Below, piece after piece: positions 26,378 through 35,314 of a DNA stretch of 64,000 nucleotides; the stretch's first letter is position 1; the number at the start of each line of letters is the position of its first letter. The translations under genes and the position numbers were made by a program. Source of the stretch: Rhodocytophaga rosea (GTDB taxonomy: Bacteria; Bacteroidota; Bacteroidia; Cytophagales; 172606-1); the NCBI RefSeq assembly GCF_010119975.1, contig NZ_CP048222.1, forward strand, positions 310,001-374,000, read 5' to 3'. A model generated the notes under the pieces. It did not search any database. It saw only the letters and a program-made list of their open reading frames with translations, and was not told where the DNA came from.

Positions 26378-27379
26378 TCAACTGGCATCAGCAAAACATA
26401 AAGAATATATATCTTCCACCATTTTAGTAGAACCAATATACAGCGGGGAGCGCTGGTGAAGGGAAGATGGCATTATATCCAGAATACGTCCTTTTCCATC
26501 ACAGGCGATTCCTCCAGCTTGTTCAATGATAAAAGCTAAGGGAAAACATTCATACAACAAACGAAGTTTGCCAGTTGGGTTTTTAGTAGTAGAAGGATAT
26601 AAATACACTCCTCCTTTGAGCAGGTTTCTGTGAAAATCAGCTACCAGTGAGCCAATATACCTGCCTGTCAATCGCTGTCCTTTACACTTATGCAAATACT
26701 GTTGAATGGAAGCCGGAAAATCATCCATATTGCCTTCATTACAAGAATATGTATCTCCCATAGCTGCCGTTTTGACCTGAGGATGGGAAAGGAAAAATTC
26801 TCCCAGCGAATAATCATAGGTAAAGCCATTCACGCCCCTGCCGGTGGTATAGACCAGCATCGTGGAAGAACCATACAGAATATAGCCTGCTGCTACCTGC
26901 ATCCTTCCCTTTTGTAAGGCATCGTTAATATTGGGTTCGGTTCCCATCGGAGTCAGCCTTCGGTAAATAGAAAAGATGGTTCCTACCGATACATTGGAAT
27001 CTATGTTAGACGAACCATCCAGCGGATCAATGGCTACTACATATTTTGCTTTGTTATTTCCTGTAGCAAGCAACTCCGGATCTTCTTCAGAAATAATAGC
27101 ACAGACTTCTCCCCCATTTTTTAAAGCCCGGATAAAACGGATATTAGCTATTACATCGAGTTTCATCTGCTGTTCGCCCTGGATGTTCTGGGAGCCAAAC
27201 TGACCGCTGATATCGGCCAGACCTCCCCGGTTAATATCGCGGTTTACAATCTTTCCGGCCAGGGCAATGTCGCGGAGAAGCTGGGAAAGTTCACCGGTAG
27301 CAAAGGGAAAATCGGCCTCATTTCGCATAATGAATCGGTCGAGGGTAATGCCGACAGGCAGGGCTAGTTGATCGTTCAT
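26378..27379 (-). CDS. fbp: Class I fructose-1,6-bisphosphatase
   Basis: A 333-residue enzyme that hydrolyses fructose 1,6-bisphosphate to fructose 6-phosphate in gluconeogenesis. The signature [10 protein letters not shown] (metal and phosphate binding), the preceding EEDPELL metal site, [25 protein letters not shown] and the C-terminal IEQAGG are all present and spaced as in class I FBPases of about 330 residues. Cytoplasmic. It is probably transcribed with the downstream lipoprotein gene. Confidence 0.95.
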   Translation of the reverse strand: MNDQLALPVGITLDRFIMRNEADFPFATGELSQLLRDIALAGKIVNRDINRGGLADISGQFGSQNIQGEQQMKLDVIANIRFIRALKNGGEVCAIISEEDPELLATGNNKAKYVVAIDPLDGSSNIDSNVSVGTIFSIYRRLTPMGTEPNINDALQKGRMQVAAGYILYGSSTMLVYTTGRGVNGFTYDYSLGEFFLSHPQVKTAAMGDTYSCNEGNMDDFPASIQQYLHKCKGQRLTGRYIGSLVADFHRNLLKGGVYLYPSTTKNPTGKLRLLYECFPLAFIIEQAGGIACDGKGRILDIMPSSLHQRSPLYIGSTKMVEDIYSLCFADAS

Positions 27380-27669
27380 AGGAGTGGTTGTTATAGGATT
27401 GAAAGAATCAGATATAAATATTCTTACAAAAAATCAGCCTTGCACTTTGCAGGATTGTTACATCCAATTCCATATATGTTCCCGGACTTTAGCTGTTTAG
27501 GCTACATATCTTTCTTATTCCTCGTTAAGTTAACTAAAATGAACATAAACTTACGATGCCAAGCCCTCTTGCATCAGCCTTGTGTGCTTGGTGGACTGGG
27601 AAGCGTATAAATCCGATGTTGCACTAAACCTACGGTAGCCTGTTGGTAGGTGGGAATAGTTATAGGAGT

Positions 27670-28608
27670 ATGTTTCACCAAACTCTTACCACTATGTCAA
27701 CACCAAACACTAACACCCACCCTACTTTTATCCAACAGGCTTGCCTGAAGGTAAGCGGATTTTCTCTCCTTTACAACAAGCTGGAAAGGGATATCTCCCT
27801 GTCTGGCAGAAGTCTGAGCACGTTAAAAAACTACTCCCGCCACATGGCTCAGATTGCTCTCTACTACAATCAGTTGCCTACCGAACTAGACGAAGATCAG
27901 GTCAGAGATTACCTGTGGATGCTGCAGAAGAAAACGAACAAGCCTTCTAAAAGCTCTTTCAAACATGCTGTCTATGGCCTGCGCCTGCTCTACCGGCTTA
28001 CCGGCAGAGATGACCGGGCTATCCGCCTACCTTCCATCCCTAAAGTACACAAACTGCCAGCGGTCCTCAGTAAGCAGGAAGTCAAAGCTCTGCTCAAAGC
28101 ACCCCGTCTGTTAAAGCACCGGGTGCTGCTGGCCTTAATCTATTCAGCAGGCCTTCGCATGCAGGAAGTATGCCGGCTTGAGATCTCAGATTTAGATTTT
28201 GACCGCATGCAGATCCACATTCGCCAAAGCAAAGGAAGAAAAGACCGCTATGTACCCCTCTCCCAGCTGATGAAAAGAGGACTGCTCTCCTACCTGTCTG
28301 CCTGCAAACCCCACTACTACCTCTTCAATGGCAAGGAATATGGCTCGCAGCTCAGCCGCAAAGGCGTGCAATGGCTCATGCAGGATGCAGTTAGTAAAGC
28401 GGGCATCAAAAAGAAAGGCATCTGTGTACATACCCTGCGCCATTCCTATGCCACCCATCTGCTAGAAGATGGATTGGATATTGTCTCCATCAAAGAACTT
28501 TTAGGCCATAGCTTCCTGGAAACTACCCTTGTATATCTGCACATGGCAGGACTTGGCAGAAAAGCTCCTTTCTCTCCTCTAGATACCCTCTATACAAAGG
28601 AGGCATGA
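27670..28608 (+). CDS. Tyrosine recombinase of an IS91-type element
   Basis: A tyrosine-type site-specific recombinase of about 313 residues; ATG 27670 and ATG 27694 are both plausible, while an upstream TTG at 27643 is less so. The SAM-like N-terminal core-binding domain (LSGRSLSTLKNYSRHM) is followed by a catalytic domain with Arg in SAGLRMQEVCRLE, HTLRHSYATHLLE (HxxR), LLGHSFLETT and the nucleophile Tyr in LVYLHM. All catalytic residues appear intact. Its stop overlaps the IS91 transposase start by four bases (ATGA), which shows that it belongs to the transposable element and is not a phage or integron integrase. Confidence 0.88.
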   Translation: MFHQTLTTMSTPNTNTHPTFIQQACLKVSGFSLLYNKLERDISLSGRSLSTLKNYSRHMAQIALYYNQLPTELDEDQVRDYLWMLQKKTNKPSKSSFKHAVYGLRLLYRLTGRDDRAIRLPSIPKVHKLPAVLSKQEVKALLKAPRLLKHRVLLALIYSAGLRMQEVCRLEISDLDFDRMQIHIRQSKGRKDRYVPLSQLMKRGLLSYLSACKPHYYLFNGKEYGSQLSRKGVQWLMQDAVSKAGIKKKGICVHTLRHSYATHLLEDGLDIVSIKELLGHSFLETTLVYLHMAGLGRKAPFSPLDTLYTKEA

Positions 28609-29777
28609 AGCCTGCCCTAGAGTTAGCCCATATACTGTCGGCTCACTTACATGAGTTTATGGCCACGCATGCAGTCTCTGCTCACAAGTTCTCCACCCTA
28701 AAGGCGATTGAGCATTGCCGTACTGCCAGACTAGGCGGCCATATAGATGCCTGTGATAGTTGTGGCTACCTGCGTATTAGCTACAACAGCTGCCGCAACA
28801 GACACTGCCCTAAGTGTCAGACTACCAATCGTGAAAAGTGGATTATGCAAAGGGAGGCAGACCTGTTACCGGTCAGCTACTTTCATGTGGTCTTCACCTT
28901 GCCCCACTCCCTTAATCTATTGTGCCTGCAGTATCCCCAAGAACTCTATGCTTTGCTCTTCAAGACAGCCTGGTCTACGATCAACAGCTTTGCCAATAAT
29001 CCCAAGCATCTGGGTGCTAAAACAGGTATGATCTCCATTCTGCACACCTGGGGACAGAACCTCTCACTGCATCCACATCTGCATTGTATTGTGCCGGGTG
29101 GAGGGATCTCTGGGAGTGGCCACTGGAAAAAGGCCAGAAGTACAGGTAAATATCTTTTCCCGGTCAAAGCACTCAGTAAAGTGTTCCGTGCTCGCTATGT
29201 CTCACTACTGAGAAGCTTTCTTTCTGCTAATAAAGCACAGGTGGATAATGGGCTATGGAAAGAGTTATTTGCCAAAGACTGGGTGGTATACTGTAAAAGG
29301 CCTTTCTTAGGTCCTGCTCAGGTGATTGAATATCTGGGACGTTACACCCACAAAGTAGCTATCTCCAATCACCGCCTCCAAAGTATAGAGGATGGCAAGG
29401 TGAGCTTCGCTTACAAAGATTACCGGCAAGAAGCAGCAAAGAAAACCATGAGTTTGGAGGCTACTGAGTTCATCAGGCGTTTCAGCCTGCACATTCTGCC
29501 ACCAAAGTTTGTCCGCATCCGCCACTATGGCATTTTGTCTTCCAAAGCAAAAGCCCATGATTTAGCACTGGCCAGACAAGATTTGAGAGTAGCTACGCCG
29601 GAAAAAAGAGTGTCGGACTGGAAAAGCATCTGCAAAGAACGCTTAGGCTATGATATAGACCTGTGTCCTTGCTGCAGCAAAGGCCGCATGAGAGAAATCT
29701 TGCGCTTTGAAGCAGCCCGTTCCCCACCTGATAGGGCTTACCTGCTATCGATAGCTTTACACTTGAAAACTGCCTGA
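28605..29777 (+). CDS. IS91-family HUH transposase
   Basis: A 390-residue rolling-circle transposase. The N-terminal zinc-binding region has CDSCG...CRNRHCPKCQ. The HUH motif is HLH in LHPHLHCIVPGGG (metal site for strand nicking), and the catalytic tyrosine region is EYLGRYTHKVAISNHRL. The C-terminal zinc knuckle CPCCSKGRM is present too. The protein should nick the ori end of the element and transfer a single strand to a new site. Length and motif order are those of full IS91 transposases, so the gene is probably functional. Confidence 0.93.
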   Translation: MKPALELAHILSAHLHEFMATHAVSAHKFSTLKAIEHCRTARLGGHIDACDSCGYLRISYNSCRNRHCPKCQTTNREKWIMQREADLLPVSYFHVVFTLPHSLNLLCLQYPQELYALLFKTAWSTINSFANNPKHLGAKTGMISILHTWGQNLSLHPHLHCIVPGGGISGSGHWKKARSTGKYLFPVKALSKVFRARYVSLLRSFLSANKAQVDNGLWKELFAKDWVVYCKRPFLGPAQVIEYLGRYTHKVAISNHRLQSIEDGKVSFAYKDYRQEAAKKTMSLEATEFIRRFSLHILPPKFVRIRHYGILSSKAKAHDLALARQDLRVATPEKRVSDWKSICKERLGYDIDLCPCCSKGRMREILRFEAARSPPDRAYLLSIALHLKTA

Positions 29778-30004
29778 GTAGAATAAAAAAGCCACTCAAA
29801 AAATTGGCCGGGAAAGTTATTGCCCATGTTGGAATATAGTCACCTTACTTGGAGCCAACACGGCTGCTCAGTTTACAAATAGTGAGATCTTTTCTCTTCC
29901 TTTTTTTACACTATCTTCTTTTAGTGTACTACCGCTTCACCCAGAAGCTTCTTCTCTATTGATTGATTCCCCATAAATAAGGGCAGGTTAAACCACCCGG
30001 TTTC

Positions 30005-30062
30005 GTGCAACACAGGGTTCATGGTGGGTTAAGACCACCCCATGAACCCTTATATGTTATGT
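30005..30062 (-). repeat. attC-like palindrome 1 / hairpin
   Basis: A 58-base imperfect palindrome with arms agggttcatgg (30014-30024) and ccatgaaccct (30040-30050). On the plus strand it is flanked by GTGCAAC (30005-30011) and GTTATGT (30056-30062), near the RYYYAAC and GTTRRRY boxes of integron attC sites. The stop codon of the lipoprotein gene lies inside the second box. An alternative is a plain terminator for that gene. Confidence 0.4.
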
Positions 30063-30899
30063 CTCGTTTTTCTTCTTTTCTGATAGAAGGTATTCTCTGG
30101 GTTCAAAATCTTTTTTCCTCAATAATTCTTGAGGTATCATTAACTGACCTTTATTTACTTGCCCTTGTATTGAGTTAGAGTAATAAATCTTTCCTTCGCT
30201 AAAGAATTTGATCCGTATCTCGGTATTGAAATCACCTCGAAAAACGGGTGTTTTACTCATCAACCCACAGTTAGCTAATATTGCTATGGACTGAATACCG
30301 CTATCACAGAAAGGAATCTCCTTATTACCTCTCCAGTATTCTAGTTCTCTCCATACCCCTTGCTCGTCTTTCGCCTGTTGGACCATAAAAAGTCTGGCCC
30401 CTTCACATTCTAAAGTGAGTAGTGAATCTGTCATGTTTTTGACCAATACCGGATAAGCCTGAAATAAAATTGAATCTTCACCTATCATTTGATGGTTCTT
30501 TGTTACTATATGAGTTTGGGAAATAATAACTTTCAACTTTCCACTTATATCTTCCTTTTGGGTCCTGAGCCTATCGGTAGTTTCCATAGGTGGTGGTGGC
30601 GGCGGACTTTCAGGAAGAGCTAGCTTTTTTTCAACATATTCATTAATGAAGTATAATAAAAACAATGAATCTATGTGTTTACATAGCTCCTCTGATTGAA
30701 GAACATGAATAGAATCTTTTTCTATATCAAAGTAAGCTTCTATGGTTGAGCTTGAATTTGTCATCGAATCAATATCAAGCCTTAAATTCACTTTCCTCAA
30801 ATTATCAACAATATAAGGCTTCTCTTCTTGGCTATGTTGTTGCTTACAACCATAGAAAAGAATTATAATAGCCAATATAATTTGTAATTTGATAATCAT
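30057..30899 (-). CDS. Hypothetical lipoprotein
   Basis: A predicted lipoprotein of 280 residues from ATG 30899 (an upstream TTG is less likely). The hydrophobic leader ends in LFYGC with Cys at about residue 18. A run of proline residues (SPPPPPP) lies near residue 100, after which the protein is rich in beta-strand-type sequence. No family was recognised. Base composition looks more AT-rich than in the metabolic genes around it. It sits between two attC-like palindromes, begins 11 bases after the box of the one, and ends inside the other, which is the layout of an integron gene cassette. Confidence 0.6.
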   Translation of the reverse strand: MIIKLQIILAIIILFYGCKQQHSQEEKPYIVDNLRKVNLRLDIDSMTNSSSTIEAYFDIEKDSIHVLQSEELCKHIDSLFLLYFINEYVEKKLALPESPPPPPPMETTDRLRTQKEDISGKLKVIISQTHIVTKNHQMIGEDSILFQAYPVLVKNMTDSLLTLECEGARLFMVQQAKDEQGVWRELEYWRGNKEIPFCDSGIQSIAILANCGLMSKTPVFRGDFNTEIRIKFFSEGKIYYSNSIQGQVNKGQLMIPQELLRKKDFEPREYLLSEKKKNET

Positions 30900-30909
30900 T
30901 TTAAATGAG

Positions 30910-30999
30910 ACATAACGTAGCAAGTACAGCCATCAACCATAGCCATTTAGCATTTGCTTTACACATGGCGGTTTGGTTGTCGGCTGTACAGTGTTACAT
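30910..30999 (-). repeat. attC-like palindrome 2
   Basis: A 90-base imperfect palindrome: gtacagcc..caacca...gccat (30924-30946) pairs with atggc...tggttg..ggctgtac (30965-30989), with two mismatches and a short bulge, and a loop of about 18 bases. It is bounded by ACATAAC (30910-30916) and GTTACAT (30993-30999). There is no T-run, so it does not look like a normal terminator. Confidence 0.45.
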
Positions 31000-31035
31000 G
31001 CTATTTTTTACAATAATTTCCACTATGTATTGAGT

Positions 31036-31653
31036 TTACTTAAAAATATCTCCAATTCTCTTTTCTGTATAGTCCTGTAAAGAAAATCCATATCTTTTTC
31101 TAAGTCTATTTAATTCAATATACGCACCTGAATTTTCGTAATTACTAATTTGATTTTTAATTGACAGTACATATTCTAATAAATAATTATAATAATCAAC
31201 TTCTGCTTTTTTAAAGTCTATACTCTTCAGGTTATGATCAGTAATTAAATATATTCCTGACTTCATCACTAAAGAATCGATTCTGTATGGTTTGCTTATC
31301 CCAAGATCGGTTTTTAAAATTAGTGTCATTGTATCATTCCTATGAATAAATTTCCTTAACAAGTCATTATAAACGACAACACCCGAACCATCATAAAATT
31401 TAGTTTTGTCATTATATGTATGCTCTTTGGGGATATTAGAATTTGTGCAAGATGTTTGGTCATCTCTGTTTAACTCTCCCAGCATCTTAAAATTTTTACA
31501 AAAGTTCTCGTATTCAACAATGTGACCATTGTTATCAAATAATCTGAATTGAAAACCAACTACATAAGAAGGCTGTCCATTTGAAACTGATGATAAGAAA
31601 TTTGAAATAATTAAAATTAACGCAAATCGTAATAAATTTTGTTTCACTCTCAT
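31036..31653 (-). CDS. Hypothetical secreted protein
   Basis: A 205-residue protein with a probable signal peptide (hydrophobic residues 8-24, then SVSNGQ). The mature part begins PSYVVGFQFRLFDNNGHIVEYENFC and ends in a polar helical region (ELNRLRKRYGFSLQDYTEKR). It has a few cysteines and no recognised domain. AT-rich, unlike the flanking metabolic genes. It lies on the same strand as the two other orphan genes of the cluster, with palindromes on both sides. Confidence 0.55.
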   Translation of the reverse strand: MRVKQNLLRFALILIISNFLSSVSNGQPSYVVGFQFRLFDNNGHIVEYENFCKNFKMLGELNRDDQTSCTNSNIPKEHTYNDKTKFYDGSGVVVYNDLLRKFIHRNDTMTLILKTDLGISKPYRIDSLVMKSGIYLITDHNLKSIDFKKAEVDYYNYLLEYVLSIKNQISNYENSGAYIELNRLRKRYGFSLQDYTEKRIGDIFK

Positions 31654-31717
31654 TTGTCTACCATTGAAAAAGTATTTATGTGATTCTATAATATTGCAGA
31701 CAATGAATCAAATATTT

Positions 31718-31767
31718 ACGCAACTATTGCCTAAGCTAGGGTCTGTATTCTGCTGGCATAGTTGTCG
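31718..31767 (-). repeat. attC-like palindrome 3
   Basis: An imperfect palindrome whose arms ACGCAACTATTGCC (from 31718) and GGCATAGTTGTCG (to 31767) pair with two extrahelical bases; the pairing continues outward through aaatattt/aaatat. The boxes ACGCAAC and GTTGTCG are only partial matches to attC boxes. Unpaired bases placed within otherwise complementary arms are a known attC trait. It lies between the genes at 31036-31653 and 31819-32106. Confidence 0.35.
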
Positions 31768-31818
31768 TTTAAATATGGTGTTATACCTTGTTATTTATTC
31801 ATCATCTACTTATAACCT

Positions 31819-32106
31819 TCAATCTGGCTTTATTAAAGGGAGTGGTATCCATGGTAAAATAAAAAAAATGAAATTTATTATAAATGAAAATATTAAAGGT
31901 AAAATCATAATAACTTTGACTACAAATGAGAGTTTGCGGTAAAAGTAGAAACATACAAAGGATAAACAGAAATTTGTCCAACGCATTAACACAAACATGT
32001 TATCATCAATTGGAGTGTGTGGATTGAAAAAAAGATCTAATGGCCAATATAAACTTAGATAAGCTATGAATAGAATAATCAAAGTATTCATTATTTTCTT
32101 ATTCAT
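31819..32106 (-). CDS. Hypothetical small membrane protein
   Basis: A 95-residue protein with three predicted membrane spans (about residues 5-22, 38-56 and 60-85) and a W-P-L-D-L-F-F-N-P-H-T-P loop. No family was recognised. AT-rich. It is first in transcriptional order of the three orphan genes on the minus strand. The plus-strand frame overlapping part of this region looks non-coding. Confidence 0.5.
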   Translation of the reverse strand: MNKKIMNTLIILFIAYLSLYWPLDLFFNPHTPIDDNMFVLMRWTNFCLSFVCFYFYRKLSFVVKVIMILPLIFSFIINFIFFILPWIPLPLIKPD

Positions 32107-32164
32107 AATCCTTTCTATGATAAGTTATAACAAATATATACACACAACCAGCTTACATTTCTCC

Positions 32165-32776
32165 TTACAAAGACTTTATCAGCACAGTCATGCTTTTGGG
32201 GCCATGGGCACCTAATACCAGAGACTGCTCTATATCGGCTGTTTTGGACGGACCCGCAATGAAAACACCAAATCCATATTCGGCTGAACCAATCCGGTTA
32301 TACGCCTCATGCATGGTAGGCACGATGGTATTCACATCCAGAATCGCCACTAAATGTTCACATATAAAAGGCAATACCCGTATTTTCAGGTCGTCTTCCG
32401 TCACCCAGATCGCCCCATTTTCAGCCACCCCAAACTGTGCATTAATAATGGCCACATCTACATCCTGCAGGGAATGATGCACAATTGTCAGGTGTTCTTT
32501 CAGGTAATGGATTTCCATGGATTCATCCACCGAAACCACCCTTCGGGCTTCCGGAAAAATCGTTGAAATTACCGCAAGTACATCTTCTCCCTCTTTCAGC
32601 ATATACGCTTTTCCGCCAATTCCTTCCAGGGTGGCACTAAACTTTTCTATATCACCCTTTCTGGCTGAAGTATACTCTTTCTCCGGCAAAGGAAGCGCTG
32701 CTGGCTGGTTTCGTTTTACAGCGGCTAATATGGCGTTACGGCTACTCATTTTTTCTTTCTGTTTTTCTGATACCAC
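32165..32776 (-). CDS. lutC: LUD-domain lactate utilisation protein LutC
   Basis: A 203-residue protein of the LUD (YkgG/LutC) family. GSAEYGFGVFIAGPSKTADIEQSLVLGAHGPKSM-like C-terminal signature is present (key part IAGPSKTADIE), as is the EDVLAVIS...RRVVSVDES region. LutABC together oxidise L-lactate to pyruvate in bacteria without the flavin-type lactate dehydrogenase. It overlaps the lutB stop by 31 bases and is last in the operon. The overlap means coupled translation; the start at 32776 gives a few extra N-terminal residues, and ATG 32749 (MSSRNAIL) is a good alternative. Confidence 0.9.
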   Translation of the reverse strand: MVSEKQKEKMSSRNAILAAVKRNQPAALPLPEKEYTSARKGDIEKFSATLEGIGGKAYMLKEGEDVLAVISTIFPEARRVVSVDESMEIHYLKEHLTIVHHSLQDVDVAIINAQFGVAENGAIWVTEDDLKIRVLPFICEHLVAILDVNTIVPTMHEAYNRIGSAEYGFGVFIAGPSKTADIEQSLVLGAHGPKSMTVLIKSL

Positions 32777-34131
32777 TCTGTAAACGATTCTTTGGGAGGT
32801 TCCGGCATTTCCCTCTCTTTAAACCAGGGATTAAATTGATTACTTACCATAAAAGGCATCAGTTTCATGGCCCATCTGCCTGCTTTTCCGGCAACTTTAA
32901 ATAAGCCCGGATTCGACAAAGTAGTAGCCATGGCTCTCATGGCAACCGTTTTGGCTGCAGGCTGATGGCCTTCTTCAGTCAATACCTGCCGCCACTGATA
33001 GAGCTGCTCGTGAATATTGATCTTAACCGGACATACATTGCTGCAGGAACCACACAAGGTAGAAGCAAAAGGCAGGTCTTTGTTCTGCCGCATATCCAGG
33101 TTAGGCGCTAAAATAGAACCAATCGGTCCGGCAATGGCATTGTGGTAACTGTGTCCGCCACTTCTGCGGTATACCGGACAAGTATTGAAGCAGGCACCAC
33201 AACGGATACATTTGAGTGAATTCCTGAAATCTTCCCGACCCAGTTGTGTACTCCGTCCATTATCCACCAGTATAATGTGCAACTGCTTGCCCTCTTTGGG
33301 CTTTTTGAAATGACTGGAATACGTAGTGATCGGTTGTCCGGTAGCACTCCTGGCTAAGAGGCGGAGAAAAACACCTAAATGTTTGCGTTTGGGAATCAGT
33401 TTTTCTATACCCATGCAGGCAATATGTACGTCGGCCAGATGAGCGCCCATATCGGCATTACCCTCATTAGTACATACTACAAATTCACCGGTTTCGGCAA
33501 TAGCAAAGTTTACCCCGGTAATGGCAATCCTCCGGGTTAAAAACTTTTCCCGTAAATGCACCCTGGCTGTATTCGTCAGGAAAGCCGGATCAATTACGCC
33601 TTCCGGTGAACCTAGATGCCTGTGAAACAACTCTCCGATTTCTTCTTTTTTCCAGTGAATACAAGGCAGTACAATATGGCTAGGGGTTTCATCTGCCAGT
33701 TGCACAATACGTTCACCCAGGTCGGTATCAATTACATCTATTCCCTGATGTTTCAGATATTCATTCAGGTGGCATTCCTCAGTAAGCATCGATTTGCTTT
33801 TTACAATCTGCTGAATCTTATGCTCCGTAAGAATGCTGTTTACAATCTGGTTATGTTCTTTGGCATCGGCTGCCCAGTGCACGGTAATACCATTTGCCTG
33901 TGCATTCTTTTCAAACTCGGTTAAATACTCGCTCAGGTTGGATAAAGTATGTGCTTTAATTTTGGAGGCTTCTTCCCGCAAGGGTTCCCACTCCTCCCCC
34001 AGCGACCAGGCCGCTTTATCCCGCTTCTGGCGAATCCACCATAACGTCCGGTCATGCCAGTTTACACGCTCCTCATCTTTGTTGAACTTTTCTGCTAATG
34101 CTGCATGATCTTTTCCTGCTGCCTGACTCAT
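32746..34131 (-). CDS. lutB: Iron-sulfur L-lactate oxidation protein LutB
   Basis: A 461-residue protein with an N-terminal LUD domain (about residues 70-300, ending around TTYSSHF) and a ferredoxin-like domain with two [4Fe-4S] motifs: CIRCGACFNTCPVYRR and CGSCSNVCPVKI. A C-terminal LutB domain follows. Length and arrangement equal Bacillus LutB. It transfers electrons from lactate oxidation together with LutA and LutC. A 427-base gap with a repeat-like insert separates it from lutA, although the three are usually contiguous. Confidence 0.93.
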   Translation of the reverse strand: MSQAAGKDHAALAEKFNKDEERVNWHDRTLWWIRQKRDKAAWSLGEEWEPLREEASKIKAHTLSNLSEYLTEFEKNAQANGITVHWAADAKEHNQIVNSILTEHKIQQIVKSKSMLTEECHLNEYLKHQGIDVIDTDLGERIVQLADETPSHIVLPCIHWKKEEIGELFHRHLGSPEGVIDPAFLTNTARVHLREKFLTRRIAITGVNFAIAETGEFVVCTNEGNADMGAHLADVHIACMGIEKLIPKRKHLGVFLRLLARSATGQPITTYSSHFKKPKEGKQLHIILVDNGRSTQLGREDFRNSLKCIRCGACFNTCPVYRRSGGHSYHNAIAGPIGSILAPNLDMRQNKDLPFASTLCGSCSNVCPVKINIHEQLYQWRQVLTEEGHQPAAKTVAMRAMATTLSNPGLFKVAGKAGRWAMKLMPFMVSNQFNPWFKEREMPEPPKESFTEWYQKNRKKK

Positions 34132-34260
34132 GTAAAGAAAATTTAACTTGTCAATATAGTTTAATGTAAAGACTCCTCTTTCCTAAAAACGAAAGCACGA
34201 AGATTTACGGCTCTTAAAATCACTTTAAAAATTATTAAATATGCCAATTTCTAATTCGTA

Positions 34261-34470
34261 GGCCGTCTTTACTTTTATTTTGCTTGCCCAAAAGAGGGCA
34301 AAGCGAGAGCTTTGAGCCAGCTTGTGTGCCAGTAACAAAACAAAAGGGCAGCACCAACAAAGCCTGTTTTACGCTGGAATGGCTGATAGTCGCACAAACC
34401 TCCGGCTTACCCACAGGCCAAAACCGGCCACACTGTTTCTGCACCACCCTCGGCACTCTTTCATAATCTA
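34261..34470 (+). repeat. Possible distant repeat copy D between lutA and lutB
   Basis: A non-coding insert in the 427-base gap. It opens with gccgtctttactttt, like the left end of copy B (gccgtccttactttc), and its distal part has ctgtttctgcaccaccctcg, which is reminiscent of the ctgtttttt-c-g-ccctcg end of the family. The middle differs. It also has an internal short inverted repeat, cttgccc/gggcaaag. No gene is seen in the gap; the small frames there read the insert. Confidence 0.35.
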
Positions 34471-34558
34471 TACATATTTAGGAATTGGTTGCAATGACTT
34501 TACTTGGGTAGTTCATTGAAAACTAATTCTATTCTTAAATGTCAAACAAAGTTTTATT

Positions 34559-35296
34559 CTAAGAGTCTGCATTTAAAATCTCGGCAATATGCTTTACCTG
34601 AATGTTGCTTTTCTGCCGTCTTAAGATGCCTTCCATATGCATCAGGCAGCTCATATCAGCTCCGGTGATGTATTGTGCGCCATGTTCCACATGATCTTGT
34701 ACTCTATCTTTTCCCATTTTGGCAGAAACCGCTTCTTCAAATACAGAAAATGTACCGCCAAAGCCGCAACATTCATCTTTCCTGTCCAGGGGAATGAGTT
34801 CGATTCCTTCCACCATGCGAAGTAATTGTTCCGGCTTTGAGAACGGGGCTGCTACCAGTTCGGTCATTTGGGAGAGATGTAAACCTCTTTCTCCATGGCA
34901 GCTCTGGTGTACACCTACTTTGTAAGGAAATTTAGCCTTCAATTTATCCACCTTCAACACATCCGTCAGGAATTCTGTAAGCTCATAAATTTGCTGGCGG
35001 ATTCTGGCGGATTCCGGCTCGTTTTTCTGAGAATGCAAATGGTCTTTTATATGCAATACACAACTACCTGATGGGCAAACGATATGGGTGTATCCGGCAA
35101 AATTTTTAGTAAATAGCTCATCACAATCTTTGGTTAAAGAAGAATAACCTGAATTAGCCATCGGTTGTCCGCAACAGGTTTGTGCCAGGGGATACTCTAC
35201 GTCACAGCCTAATTTCTCCAGTAATTCCAGGGTGGCAATTCCTACCTGCGGATAAAACTGATTGACATAACAAGGAATAAAAAGCGCTACTTTCAT
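34559..35296 (-). CDS. lutA: Fe-S oxidoreductase LutA
   Basis: A 245-residue protein with two CCG domains (cysteine-rich, heterodisulfide-reductase type). Features are IPCYVNQFYPQVG at the N-terminus, CDVEYPLAQTCCGQPM as first CCG motif, VCPSGSCVLHI, and DECCGFGGTFSV as second. It is the size of bacterial LutA/YkgE. Its gene starts 18 bases after the kinase gene stop, so it belongs to the rhamnose operon; the L-lactate it oxidises would come from lactaldehyde made by RhaD-dehydrogenase. Confidence 0.92.
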   Translation of the reverse strand: MKVALFIPCYVNQFYPQVGIATLELLEKLGCDVEYPLAQTCCGQPMANSGYSSLTKDCDELFTKNFAGYTHIVCPSGSCVLHIKDHLHSQKNEPESARIRQQIYELTEFLTDVLKVDKLKAKFPYKVGVHQSCHGERGLHLSQMTELVAAPFSKPEQLLRMVEGIELIPLDRKDECCGFGGTFSVFEEAVSAKMGKDRVQDHVEHGAQYITGADMSCLMHMEGILRRQKSNIQVKHIAEILNADS

Positions 35297-35314
35297 TGTA
35301 TACAGTTTCAGTGT

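Larger units (their letters stand above)
27670..29851 (+). mobile_element. IS91-family element with recombinase and HUH transposase
   Basis: The two coupled genes make one rolling-circle transposon. The ends are not defined by terminal inverted repeats, as IS91 elements have none, so only approximate borders are given. A CTTG tetranucleotide at 29848-29851 fits the known target preference (CTTG or GTTC beside the ori end) and could mark the right edge; the left edge lies upstream of 27670, perhaps within 27380-27650. Both genes are intact, so the element may be active. It sits between fbp and the orphan gene cluster. Confidence 0.6.

Noticed and set aside
27643-28608. Tyrosine recombinase as phage or integron integrase
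   Set aside because: It is translationally coupled to an IS91 transposase, there are no phage genes, and it lacks the extra domain of IntI integrases as far as can be seen.
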